In this document: in pieces, positions 1 through 11,324 of the stretch
How positions within the stretch are numbered: position 1 is the first letter of the stretch
Layout: each line of letters begins with the position of its first letter
NCBI RefSeq assembly: GCF_051020985.1
Contig: NC_135007.1
Coordinates: 6,577,501-6,641,500 of the forward strand
Reading direction: 5' to 3'
DNA: 64,000 nt
DNA from: Nomia melanderi
Lineage: Eukaryota; Arthropoda; Insecta; Hymenoptera; Halictidae
Made by a program: the position numbers and the translations under genes
The notes under the pieces: generated by a model
The model's database searches: none
Seen by the model: the letters and a program-made list of their open reading frames with translations, nothing else
Told to the model about the DNA's origin: nothing

Positions 1-1506
1 CGGAGCAATTGCCCAAACCGCAGGCAAGAAACATCAAATAATCGAAAGAAATCTCGAGCAGATTTGTCACAAAGCATCGTAACCGGACAAACACAGGGGG
101 ATGAACAATCATATTAGACGAAGACGTTACGAAGTTTGAGTGCTTACTCTCGACGGGGTGCGGTAATCGCATTATCAAGAACTTCTTCGTGAAACGAAGT
201 GGCCACCGGGAAAGGAGGGTTCGAATATAGGTTAAGTCTTTTACACAGTGGCCCGGCAGTCCGAACAAGCAAGAAAGTTAGCAGAAAACACCTGAGTCAC
301 TGCCTAAAGGGTCAAAATTTCTAGTGGTCTACGTACTACACCTGTTTTTCGTTCAAAGAACTTGCAAACACCATGTACTATTCATAGCTACTTCGTTCAC
401 AGTGTTCTTTTACGTTATGTGCACCGCGTATATTGGAAACTGCGATGTGATCGAACAAGATGACACCTGATACAAGTTCAATATAAAAATATAATGTAGA
501 CTTTCCTCGCGCGAGACTTCGTTTACGAGAAAATCATTTGAAACGACGTGTCTGGTCTATGCTGGATGATTCTACTTATTGGTTCTGCAATAATCGTATA
601 GCAGAGAGATAAAAATATTTCTTTGCGTCACATATAAATCACATATAAATCCTACGTTGGTGGGGTTTACGTAGATTCAGAAATTCAAAAATGAAATGTT
701 TAGAATGAGCGTCGAAGGGAAATACTTTTCCTTTGTTAGAAACTTCGCACAATTTTGAGGACTTGAGAAGAGAAAGAAATTCGTTCAAAATGTCTAATTT
801 TGTGTGGCCATCAGTATTTCGTGTACCAAAAATCAGTAGAATCTATAATTTAATAACGACCAAACCAGAAAACTAACTAAATTATACTAATTAAGTTGCA
901 ATACCAGATTTAAAGTGGACTACATAAGAATTTCACTTAATTTAATTATATCTAGATTATACTTGTAGGAAATAGGACTAGATACGGATTGGTCTAGATG
1001 AGACTATGAGATTAGGATTAACACCTTGAATGTCGCACGATTTCATAGAGCAAAACGCATAAAATGGAAAAAAAGAATACTTAATCATTCGATTGAATTG
1101 CATTATTATTATTTCATGTTCATCTGGCCAAAATGTCACCGCATTAGGTAGCATTATTTATAATACAGATATGTTTTCAAATAATTATCGTTTAATTAAG
1201 TGAACTATGGTAACTGGAGACCCCATGGGATTCAACGTGTTAATAACACTTACGCATGTTTCGCCGAAACAGTGTTACACTTTCACATGATCGATAAGGT
1301 GAAAAAAAGCGCGCGCATATGTGCACGCGCGTAATTCATCGGTTAGGGTCGATTTAGCCGTGAGAAGAATAACATACGTGCCATTGTACCCGGCAGCATT
1401 TCCCTTATTTGTATGCTGCGAGGAAGAGCATGATAGGAGCCAATGGAGAAATCACAAAAGAACCGTGCAGATAAGTCACGTTCACCTTGACGGACTTTCG
1501 GCCCGG
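1..1506. other. Upstream intergenic sequence, no gene seen
   Basis: AT-rich sequence with scattered stops in all frames. The first 250 bases are somewhat richer in GC but carry no open frame with splice or codon signals. I see no tRNA fold and no recognisable mobile element. The last 200 bases hold the proximal upstream region of the secreted-protein gene that follows. Confidence 0.5.
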
Positions 1507-1544
1507 TATATAAAAGAAACGTGCACCTTGTTCGTGGCACAGTC
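1507..1544 (+). promoter_or_regulatory. TATA box and initiator of the secreted-protein gene
   Basis: TATATAAAA lies at 1507-1515. About 30 bases downstream, at 1539-1544, is ACAGTC, which resembles the insect initiator (consensus TCAGTY). This gives a 5' UTR of roughly 20 bases before the ATG at 1563. Spacing and motif are typical of a highly expressed, tissue-specific insect gene. The start site itself is inferred. Confidence 0.7.
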
Positions 1545-1562
1545 ACAGTTAAACCGTACAAA

Positions 1563-3407
1563 ATGTCTCGTTCGATTTTCATTCTCTTCGCGGCCCTGGC
1601 ACTGCTTCAGGCCGCTTCTGCCATCGACGTTTCCAAGTACAAGAACGTACGCCTGGATTTTGGCGACAATGACATTGTGCCGAAAACAAAACTGGTGAGC
1701 GATCTTCCTTTGATTTTCTAATGAACGAATCGAAATGTATCTGCTCGTTATGGATTTCTATATTACGTTTAATATCTTGTAATGTACTTTTTTATGATTA
1801 ATGGATTTAGATGATTAATTCTTGTAATTTACTTTTTTATGATTACTGGAAGAATTTGATACGCTTATCATGTAAATGAACAGAACACGTTAAGTAATTT
1901 GGTAGTTATAATCTTTTTACATTGTACTAATTATTAAACCTTTGCACTCGAGAGATGACTCTTAGTCACTATTTGCTTTGATGTACCAAAATTGATAAAG
2001 TCTTACGCAGAATATTAAGTTTCGTATAATCTACAAATATGTGAAATATTGAAACAATAACTTCGATAACTATGATTTTAGCTCGTGTAAGATTTTATAT
2101 TACAATTGTTTTATTGCATGCTTAATTACATTTAAAAAATTGATCTTTTAACATTGCATTATTAAAGTAATCAAAATCAATAGCTGCAATCATGTATTAT
2201 ATAAAATTTTAAGGGAAGCTCAATATTCAAGATTTATGAAGTCATATATGATATAACGATTGAACACACTGTGCTTGATAATACAGTTAAATGAACATTA
2301 AATATTTATTCGGAATACTGGGTAAATGAATGAATAATAGCCTCAATGAAAATTGCATACTTTGAAGCGATGTAACGAATAATATTCTTATGCTATTCAC
2401 GCAACGTTCCGTAAATAATTTTCATATCGGCGGTGTACCCCTTTCGTTGTTCTGCTGTTTATTAATACGAATAATGTTGCTTTTATTACAGCTTGGCGCT
2501 GGAGAAGAACGCGTGCCGGCATTCATTGGAGATTTAACGCTTGGCCAACGGTATGCAGACGAAACTGTTTTCCAACGAATTGTTGAATTCGAGAATCCCA
2601 CGAACACGGTTCAGTCTACCACGTTCAACCTCTCCGTTTCCAGTGGTAAATTCTCTTATTATTATACGAACATTTCCTCCTTTTTACAAGTAATATTAAC
2701 ACTAGATTTACGGAACGCGTCATTTTGACGTACATATATTGAATTTTATAAAGCTTATTTGGCAAATGATAAAGTCGATTTTGGTTGAAGCAATTACACG
2801 AGTATATACCTTATATAAACATCAATTTATATAGAAATGCAATCCATACATTTACTATGGTATAGCGTTCCATATTTAATGTCATTTCACTAGCAGTGAA
2901 TCATTCTTAATTGAACAATCTATTAAACGAGTAATTGAAAAATGTTCCATTAGTGAATTTTTGGAATTATTTTCAGACGTGAGTATGTATGAATCTTCTG
3001 CAAATTTTTTTTCTCTTTTACCATTTAATATCAAAACACATGTGCATCACGTAATAGGACGTTCGTATAAAACACAAATAAGTTGTACAAAATTATATTT
3101 ATGATGATGAATATTAGTAATTATTAATATTAGCAATAATAGTAGTGAGTGTTAATTATAATTATTTTAATCCTTGTCGTTTACAAAGTGCAAATGTTCA
3201 ATATGATGAAGTGATTGTGACGATTCTTTCACAGGTGTGATACACTACGTCAGCGCGAAGAATTCCCAAGGTAGTTACAGCGTAATTTGTGGCCCATCCA
3301 ACCTGGGGACGCCCCAGACGAGCATCAACGTGCGAGTACCACCTACTTCGACAACTGTGATAAGAATGACCATTGCGGCGCACAGTCAATTTTTACGTTC
3401 TAAGTAA
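1563..3407 (+). CDS. Small secreted protein, MBF2-like (three exons)
   Basis: Exons 1563-1694, 2492-2645 and 3235-3407 join in frame (phases 0 and 1) to a 152-residue protein. Donors GTGAGC and GTAAAT and acceptors ending TTACAG and TCACAG fit the consensus. Residues 1-20 form a clear signal peptide, cleaved after ALLQAASA. The mature part is about 130 residues with one Cys, an NLS sequon, and an alternating beta-like pattern: a GDLTLGQR start, then GVIHYVSAKNSQGSYSV, then a C-terminal TTVIRMTIAAHS strand. That order (Gxxx-G-D..., I-x-Y-V-x-A, G-x-Y, terminal beta strand) resembles the MBF2 family of insect secreted proteins, often called salivary secreted peptides. It is therefore probably secreted into haemolymph or saliva. 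The family assignment rests on pattern only and is less sure than the gene model; the role is unknown. The ATG was chosen because it lies just after the TATA/initiator and opens the signal peptide. Confidence 0.8.
1695..2491 (+). other. Intron 1 of the secreted-protein gene
   Basis: A 797-base AT-rich intron, GTGAGC donor to TTTATTACAG acceptor. It contains the start of a dispersed-repeat-like motif near 1935-1957 (TTAAACCTTTGCACTCGA), similar to the TTAACCCTTTG ends found elsewhere in the window. No other gene is visible in it. Confidence 0.6.
2646..3234 (+). other. Intron 2 of the secreted-protein gene
   Basis: A 589-base intron, donor GTAAAT, acceptor TTTCACAG. At 2696 it holds a single end motif, TTAACACTAGATTTACGG, matching the ends of the elements at 5614 and 37500. 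No opposite end was found nearby, so this is a solo or decayed copy. Confidence 0.6.
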
Positions 3408-3566
3408 ATTCCTCACTACACGAACTTAATTAAACTGACTTAGATGGCGTTGTTGATTAGGATTATACGAAAAGAAATGATCAATTTAGAATGTACTTTT
3501 AATGTAAAATATATATTGAAATCTTTAAACGGTTGAAAAATATTCTGTAAGCGCAATATAAAATGC

Positions 3567-3572
3567 AATAAA
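3567..3572 (+). terminator. Poly(A) signal of the secreted-protein gene
   Basis: AATAAA lies 160 bases after the stop codon of the secreted-protein gene, in AT-rich 3' flanking sequence. Confidence 0.6.
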
Positions 3573-4190
3573 CGAAATACTTCGTCATTACTCTTCTGAT
3601 TTGAATTTCATAATATATTCCGTCTAAGGCCACGCAAATGCTAAACACTTTGAAACAATTAAACCGCACTTTACAGTTCTTATAGTAATTACATTAAATA
3701 ATTGTTGATGTGAGTATTTGCCGTGCGTAATTAGCGTTGCGTAATGAGCACCCGAACAATTCCGCAAACAAATCACGTTCAACGCACGCAGCACGCGCCC
3801 GCGATTGTATGCGTAACAGGTGACCACCTGACAAATAAAAATTTCACGAATGCCATTTTCATCGTGTCGCTTCACCGCGAAGTTTCTTTTTCTTCTGTAT
3901 CTCTAAATATCGATGATTCATGAATACAACGCTGGAGTAGAAACCATATTCAATCAACCATAAATCGTGCGAACAATAACAGAAGAAATAAATGTTACTT
4001 TCAAATTTAAATACAAATGATATTCTTCATTATTTACGATGGTAATAGAACATGAAAATTTTCGTTAAGAACTGGAATCATAACACCGTATATAAATATT
4101 TCTTTCACAAATCTTTGCTATATTTAGTCCGTTATTTACCAAATAATAAAACTTGACCGCGTTCAATTTGTTTAATTGAACAGTGATATA

Positions 4191-4293
4191 TTAACCAGTT
4201 AACTGTGTTTGACGTGTACACAGATCATTTTCTCATTTTATTGCGCGCAAAACGAGAGATCTTTTAAACTAAATTCCACAGTTAACAGGTTAA
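4191..4293. mobile_element. TTAA-flanked inverted-repeat element, short form
   Basis: 103 bases bounded by TTAA at both ends. The left end TTAACCAGTTAACTGTG and the reverse complement of the right end, TTAACCTGTTAACTGTG, agree at 16 of 17 positions. The interior (GAGAGATCTTTTAAACTAAATTCCACAG) matches the right part of the 251-base element at 15476-15726, so this looks like an internally deleted copy. TTAA target sites are characteristic of piggyBac-type transposases; no transposase is encoded, so it is non-autonomous. Confidence 0.7.
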
Positions 4294-4858
4294 CAACGAA
4301 AGTTTAATTAAGTGTATATTAATCAATAAATTCACTGTTTGTATTGTTGAAAAGATGAGTTTATTTAGTATTTTGCTTTTATACCAGTACAAAACGAAAC
4401 AACGAAACAATTTTCATTTGTTCTACGCAAAAGTACAAATCCTTTGTAGCGAGAAAACGACAACGACCAGGCGAACAGCGATAAGAATCCGCAAGTGGTG
4501 TGGCCAGGGTTCAACAGAATCCGCTAGACTGTTATTACGGAAATAAACCCGTCAGTAAATTACTTCTCTTTACAGGCGATATCTCAATTCGAATGGTTTA
4601 CTTCTGACAGCGTCTTTCGATATTCATGCCAATCGTCGAACGACCAATCTGCAAACCTAATGACTAATTGAGTTTCGAAGTAAGAAAACAAGCGTGGTTT
4701 TCTTTTCTAATAGGTTTTGATGAAATCATATATAAAAACCATTGCAGATTTTCCAAAAATATTTCTTCAGCCAAATCATTTAATATCAGACAATGTATTC
4801 TTCGAGGAATTCAAATTATTTATTGTAGAATACCTATATCTTCAACAATCGTGGTTAA

Positions 4859-5117
4859 TTAACCCTTTGAGATTAACCTATGTACGCACATATGTCCTTT
4901 TTATTACCTGCCACGTTGACAATTATAAATGTATGAGATAAGTATACACCTTTCTTAGAATTATTCAATTTGGAAAAACTGAATAATTACGATTGCAATT
5001 TGATTACGCCTTGTGTGAATTAATAGAATCCATCGATCTCCAGGCAGCAAGCAAAGCGAACAAATATTTCGTTCACTCCCAGTATCGGTTGGCAGTATTC
5101 AGTACTCAAAGGGTTAA
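4859..5117. mobile_element. TTAA-flanked inverted-repeat element (TTAACCCTTTGAG ends)
   Basis: 259 bases. The left end begins TTAACCCTTTGAG and the right end is CTCAAAGGGTTAA, a perfect 13-base inverted repeat including the TTAA. The interior has no open frame of note and does not obviously match the other elements. It is interpreted as a piggyBac-like miniature element. Confidence 0.7.
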
Positions 5118-5613
5118 GGAAAAGAAAACAGTTGAAGAAAGCAAAAGGAGCAGCTTGCAATCGTGACATGCGACGATATGAATCATTGGGTTTCGTAACT
5201 GACAGTGAAACTTACAAAAATAGGAACATTCGGAGCCGACAATTTTTCAGCAATTTTCACTGAGTATCAGTCATTGTCAGGTAGCGTCATATAATCATTT
5301 CTCGTTACCCTATAAAATACTCCCGGCATCGTGATTCCGACCAAATACAGGACAAATGGAACGAAAAATGTGGCACGGTGCAAGAGTTCCGAAGAGACCC
5401 TTGACCGCCTGTACATAGATGCCACGTTAGTTACAAGCGACCCAGAAATTTCTCAACGAAACGGCCAATAAAATGTGCCCCTTGACCGTAAGCAAAGCTT
5501 TTCAACCGTTGACCGAAGAATTTCGCTTTTTGTGAAAAAAAAAGGATGGAACTCGTGTCCGGCGGAAGGCGCTTCGGGAACAGGTGTTTCAAAGTTGCGT
5601 AAGACGAACATAA

Positions 5614-5839
5614 TTAACACTAAAATTACCGAGCATTTAACAGGATTGATATGCGATCTCTATAAAAACTGTAACAATACATTATTTTCAGTTTCTTCAA
5701 ACATTCCTTATAATATTCAAGTGAAACTATATATTTTCAAGATAATTTCGAATACTCAATGCTTTGAAGATATCAATAATTGTGAAACAAAAAAACCGAA
5801 ACCAATCATTCTGACTGATATGATAATTCTAGTGTAATA
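5614..5839. repeat. Dispersed inverted-repeat element, copy A
   Basis: The left end is TTAACACTAAAATTACCG. The right end reads GATAATTCTAGTGTAATAA, an imperfect inverted match with the terminal TTAA altered. The interior aligns over most of its length with 37500-37724; shared stretches include TTATTTTCAGTTTCTTCA and GTGAAACTAT, with only small indels. Two copies plus single ends elsewhere show a dispersed family. It is non-coding. Confidence 0.7.
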
Positions 5840-7611
5840 AGTACTACTCGCGAATATTGTATTTCTAACTCTAATAAATATAAATATCGATGTACCTTTG
5901 AATTGAAATAAACTGTAAAATATCGATGAATTGAAAAAATAATGAAACTATCGAGAAATTAAATATTTGAAACCTGAAATATTATATTTGTTCAATTTAA
6001 AATAATAAATGTTTGACTTCTAATTGTTCTACAGTATGTACAGATGATAATGCCAACGACACGAGTAGCAGCAAGACATTCAAATTATTTCTAAAAGAAT
6101 TGTTACTAAGTTATACCCTAAAATTTGAACATTAAAAGGGTGCGCGAGCATGTGTACATGTGCGTGTAAATTTCACAGTGCAGAAACCTTTAGAAGGGTA
6201 CACCAGAAATGCATTTTAAATTTTACAGCTTTATCGCTGAAACGGAGCCTGGTATAACTATATTAGAATTCAATTTCTGCGCGAAGAAAGAGCTACCCCT
6301 ACCCCCACTACGATGCAGCTTAATGGAGGGTTACTCGTTCAGGTTGTCGCTCTTTCTCTGACAATTAAGTGAGACCAGCTACATTTATTATAATATCGCT
6401 GCGACTGCATTGCAGTTTACAATTTGCAACTTCTCTATTAAATAGAAAATTTTTAATATATAGTTAACCGTGGACGTGTAAAGCACGTTTCAATTCAAAT
6501 ATTCAACAACAGGTGTCGAAGGAATTTGTTAAAATTAGGAAATTATTAAAAAATATTACAGAAAAATCCTGAATAATTATTGTAAATGACTTCGAGCATG
6601 TTGAAGTATGCAACGTTTGAATATTGTTTAGACTATTTATTGTCGAAAATACAAATGTCAATGAACTGTGCTGGTAGAAAGACATTTCTCTTGTTTGGCT
6701 TCTCACGATAATTCGACACAGTTACTTTAGCCATCAGGTCACTGCTGGACGCTAGAAATGCTGCCGTATGGTTTCAATACGCTAGAATAATAAAAATCAA
6801 TAAAAACAGTTTATTGATTACAAGTACATTTACTACATCGATATTAACGTTGATTTAAAATATTTTATACTTTACACAGAAATTTAGCGAGATTTACTGC
6901 ATTGAAAAAAAACAAATTTTAGGTTAACACATCTATGCGAATAAGTGGAACAACACTTTTATATTGACGACATTCTACAATATGTGGAACATGATTGATG
7001 AAGCACCCTTTGATTTAACCAGTTCACTCCAAATGAAAAGGCATCATCGTATTTAGAAGCACACATCGATCATCGTGTACCACAATAGATTGATCGTCAC
7101 CAATTATCGAAAACCTCGAAAACGGTTACCAGACATAATTGATAACGTAACAATACCACGCGAAACCTGATTCGTTAACAAAAATTCACGTTACAAATAG
7201 GGTGTTTGCAACAGAAATATAATAATCACGACAAGTACAATAATTGCAGTACAAATTTAAACAATCGCTATAGTAAATGAACAACATCAAATCGCGTTAA
7301 AAGAATTTGAATCTTCGAACGACAGGAGAGTATTGTCATTTTGATTTTCAATGTAACGTTTACATTATAAACTAATAAATATTACAAATAAATAGAGTAA
7401 AAATTAATGGAAAACTTCCGAATAAAATACGCAACTGTTCAGTGTTTAATTCAACGAAAAGAAATTTGTTTGTACATTTTTTACTTAGAAGTACAACAAG
7501 ACCTTTTAGCTAATATGATATTTCGAGATTTTTACATAATTTATTACGATGCGAGAGCTTCCGCGAACCCTAGACGTAACCAAGAGAATCTCGTAATGGG
7601 CTTACCAATTC

Positions 7612-7764
7612 ATGAAGCCCTACACGATGAGATCTACGGGAGGCGGAGGCAGAAAAACTGGCAAACAGTTGAAGACGATCGTTTCGCGCGCCAAGATACG
7701 CGAAAAGCTCCGGCTGGAAAGCTACGCTGCTCGGGAAGCTCGGAACTGTGCGGTGATTCGCTAA
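7612..7764 (+). CDS. Possible small basic protein, 50 residues
   Basis: An ATG-initiated frame stands out from its AT-rich surroundings by strongly GC-rich third codon positions. The product starts MKPYTMRSTGGGGRKTGKQ and continues with an Arg/Lys/Glu-rich helix-like stretch (KIREKLRLESYAAREAR) before NCAVIR and the stop. I see no signal peptide or membrane segment. A good splice donor (GTGAGT) follows at 7800, 36 bases after the stop, so the ORF may lie in a spliced 5' exon, as a short protein or an upstream ORF. The product is not recognised. All three plus frames are fairly open here, which weakens the case. Confidence 0.35.
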   Translation: MKPYTMRSTGGGGRKTGKQLKTIVSRAKIREKLRLESYAAREARNCAVIR

Positions 7765-7799
7765 ACTCACCCCGTGATCGAAGAAACGCTATTTTATCG

Positions 7800-10533
7800 C
7801 GGTGAGTCCTCTTGTGATGGAAACTCCGTTTTCAAGTCATTTAAATTCACAGTGAAGTTCATAAAGTACGCAGAACTTTCACCGTTCTATCGCCGTAAAA
7901 CACGAGATATGCAAAACACGTGGCAAAATGTTGGTTAGTAATGGTACACGAATGACTTCGGATGCGTGCGTAAGAAGTGTTGCACGTCGATCTTTAACAC
8001 TCTACAAGCTGAATACTTTTTTGTGACTATAACAAAATTTATGCAGTATGAAATAAACAAATATAATATCTACCTATAAATAGAAATTAAGAATGTATTC
8101 AATAGTCTTAATAATTTGATTAAAACGAATATATTTTGTAACTTTGAAGTTACAATAATGTTGAACGTATACGTCTGTATGTATAATAGTTTAATTAATT
8201 ATTTAATTTCATTTGTCACTTTGCGGTAAAAAATTAAATAAATCAGTTTAATCCAGTATATTGATCTGTAACTTTAAAGTCACGTTAGCTTATAGAAGGT
8301 TAATGTAAACTTTATTTTCTCGGTGTTAACGAGCCATTAGAAGAATGGTTGGAAAATTAATAGTATTATGGAAGATATGGTTGAAAAAAATTGACGATTC
8401 TATGTAACATATCGATTAATGAAATTAGAGTTCCAAATATTGTATGATGGTCGGATCAAATGATTTATCTCAAATATTTTTCCAGTTTTGCTTATTGGAT
8501 TATTATATTAAAAAAAAATGTTTGTAGCTCTTTTTTTCTTAAATGTTTTGTATTTGGTAGTTAAAGATAGATTTTACTCTCAACTGAACATTATATAGGA
8601 ATCAGATTTAGTTCTGAAGAAAATTTGAGACGTTTAGACCGGATGATGGATACCAGACCACATTGTATAGATACAGACAGTCGTAATTGTTTCTTATTTA
8701 ACAGCGAACTATTTTTGCCAACGGCGATCTAAGTTTTGCTCATACATTATGCGAGTTCCAGCAGAAATAATGGAAGTGGAAACTTCGGTAATTAGGGAGT
8801 CGATAGGACGGACTAAGTTTTAGGATGGAAACAAGCCTGAGACAATGGGTTCATTCTATTGTGTTCTAATCGATGGTTTACTGTCATCATGCGCCATATT
8901 TTCTAATATACTTGCTTTGAATGGACTTAACAACAGCTCCTGTGTGCCTTCAATAGTTAACGAAACAAAATGAGGCGACATCAAAACTTTTGATTAAAAA
9001 TACTACGATCAAGAATAATTTCTTTTATACGAGTACAGTATCTGATCGAAAATTGAATTTCACATTAGTTTTTATACCCACATCACTTTTTACGTGAGAA
9101 ACATAAAAATATAACGGTCATAAAATAAAGTGTTAAGTATTTTTCCATTATAGTTACATTTTTAAGGACTAACAACGTGATTATAGTGTGTGCACAAAAT
9201 TCATATTTTCCACGCATCGTAATAAGAATCTTAAATTCTTTTAATTACGATGAATGGTGGAATATTTGTATTACTTTCTTCTGTAAGAATAGATCTCGTG
9301 AGGATTTTCTACAGCGATAGATTTGAATACTTATTAAATGGTACTTAAAGCAGAATAATAGATAGACAAACTTGAATAACTGAACGGTGGTTGGCTCAGA
9401 GATCACAAATTCGGACAAGTGCAAACGCGCATAGAAACTGTCCGCGGGTCGACTGTCTTTCACCGATAACGATTCGCTTTTCGTCTTGCCACAATTTCCT
9501 CTCCGTTCATTCGCTGGCTTCGCGTAAATGTGTCTCGGAGTCCGCGTGTAACACGTGTAAAATAGTGAGGAGTGAAATATATACCCTTACGTCGAATAAA
9601 TCGCGCAGGTTATTCGAGTTCTCTGATAATTTCATTAAGCATATACTTATAATACTTCCTGAAGTGAACACGAACACAAATTTCACATAGAGAAATGTTG
9701 TTCAAGCGATCATACGCTGCAAATAATAGAAACTTGCAAAATACATCTAAATTCGTAAATAAATGTTTTAAGTAAATAAATACTTCACTGGATATATTAT
9801 TCAATTATCTATAAGTAATAAAATTTAATACGCTTAATTATAATTGGAAACGAAAATTCAAAAATTATAGTATATCAATTTTGCAGAACAATAGTTCAGC
9901 AACAAAAATCTGAACGAAGAGAATATGCTATAAATTTTATTTATTTAAATCTTCAATATTGTAAACATATCGATATTGAAAAGAATCGAAATTAAAAGTT
10001 TCACAAGAAGAAAAGCGTCGGAAAAACGATACGGTGTATAGTTAGGGGGCAGAGAAAGAATATTTTCCTTGTTCCTCTACTTGTCCTAAAACCTGATGTT
10101 TGAGTGCTGCATTTTGCACGCGGCATTGTGCACACGCAAGTGAATCATGCATGTACACGTCAGATCACGGTCATCGTACTCACTCGAGCACTCGTATTTT
10201 CTTTACGTGGAGGAATGTTTGAAATATGCCTCTGTCGCTGCTTTATGCGAGCTAATGCCCGTTGATCATTCAACATTTCCCTGATCACGAGAAAAGTAGC
10301 TCCACAGAAACACGTTCCACTTTATTTAATTCGATTACGTCAAATTTGTTACTGAAACGAACGTAATAAACACTGCAAAGTTTCAATTTACATTTGTCAC
10401 GCATACTGTTTTCTTTTAAAGGAAATTATTTGCTGCTTGGTAAACCAATTATTCCTGTTTTAGTTTATTTGTTAGATTTTCCAGATTATTAACGGATCGA
10501 ACAATACTTTCAGATGAAATCTGCATAAAAACG
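7800..10533. other. Intergenic, AT-rich, no gene seen
   Basis: No supported coding frame. Open frames at 9391-9690 and on the minus strand at 9245-9804 have random composition. GC rises slightly at 10040-10300 without an open frame. A TTTCAG at about 10508-10513, just before the next ORF, could be an acceptor of a 5' UTR intron for that gene. Confidence 0.45.
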
Positions 10534-10818
10534 ATGAAGAAACGGAATAATGAGAGCAAGACAGCGAAAGGGCGACAAAACGAGAACACAGCTGCAACTG
10601 ACAAAAACAGCGATAGAAAGGACGCTAAAGAAGGAACAGTTCTGCACGACGAGATAAACAATCAAGGATTTAGTGATTGGTTACGATCTAGCGATGGCAT
10701 TGAAATGATGCGGCTCTTCGTCATCGCCAATTCGATTTTGGTGTTTGTGACAATGGGATGGCCTAAAATGCAAGAGGCCTTTACTCTTCTCAAAGAATAT
10801 CTATACGACGAAAATTGA
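10534..10818 (+). CDS. Uncharacterised small single-pass membrane protein
   Basis: 94 residues, intronless as read. Residues 1-48 are strongly hydrophilic and charged (Lys/Asn/Arg/Asp rich, KKRNNESKTAKGRQNENT). One hydrophobic segment at about 61-76 (MRLFVIANSILVFVTM) is followed by GWPKMQEAFTLLKEYL and an acidic end. With the positive region at the N terminus, an N-in single-pass orientation is likely. The ATG is the first in frame; an in-frame TAA lies just upstream. The next ORF begins about 500 bases downstream on the same strand and also encodes a single-pass protein. I do not recognise the family. The sharp domain contrast and late TM make chance unlikely. Confidence 0.6.
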   Translation: MKKRNNESKTAKGRQNENTAATDKNSDRKDAKEGTVLHDEINNQGFSDWLRSSDGIEMMRLFVIANSILVFVTMGWPKMQEAFTLLKEYLYDEN

Positions 10819-11243
10819 ACTATCCAATACAAAAAAGAAGCTTCTAGAAATTTCGACGTGACAAGTACCTTCCCCATGGATTTTAACATAATGAGAAGAA
10901 ACCGAGAAAGCGACTTACGTGTCAATGTTATTTAACCATCTTCAATACCTCACAAAACTTATTGTAAATACCACTCATCATTTTCAAAAACTTGTTACAA
11001 ACGAAACTACAAAAATTTAATCAGTGTCCGAAGTAATCATGATTTCTCTACAAACAACTATTCATCTTCGCAATCTCTTCATTCGTAAGTCTATCAGACA
11101 TTCTTTTACAAAAATCTGATCAACCCTGTCATCGATCATAATTATACATTCTCCCTGTTCAAACGATCTCTGCTTCAACTTTTAGTCTGACAACCATTAA
11201 AATTTGTGTTAAAAACTCCCAGTTTCAACATCAACATATCACT

Positions 11244-11249
11244 AATAAA
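11244..11249 (+). terminator. Possible poly(A) signal between the two membrane ORFs
   Basis: AATAAA lies 425 bases after the 94-residue ORF and 75 bases before the next ATG. If used, the two ORFs have separate transcripts; if not, a shared two-ORF transcript is possible. Confidence 0.3.
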
Positions 11250-11324
11250 CCAGCTCTAACAAATTCAATAATTAAAAAAGAGTAAAACAAGTGTTCTAAA
11301 TCTAAGTCTAAATCAGCGTCAGTC

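Larger units (their letters stand above)
3573..7611. other. Intergenic, AT-rich, with three short inverted-repeat elements
   Basis: No open frame here has codon bias, splice borders and a plausible product together. Listed separately are the elements at 4191-4293, 4859-5117 and 5614-5839. The longest open frame (5475-5837) runs straight into the last of these and is rejected as a gene. Confidence 0.5.

Noticed and set aside
5475..5837. 120-residue plus-strand frame
   Set aside because: Its second two thirds is a dispersed non-coding repeat also found at 37500, where the frame is not kept.
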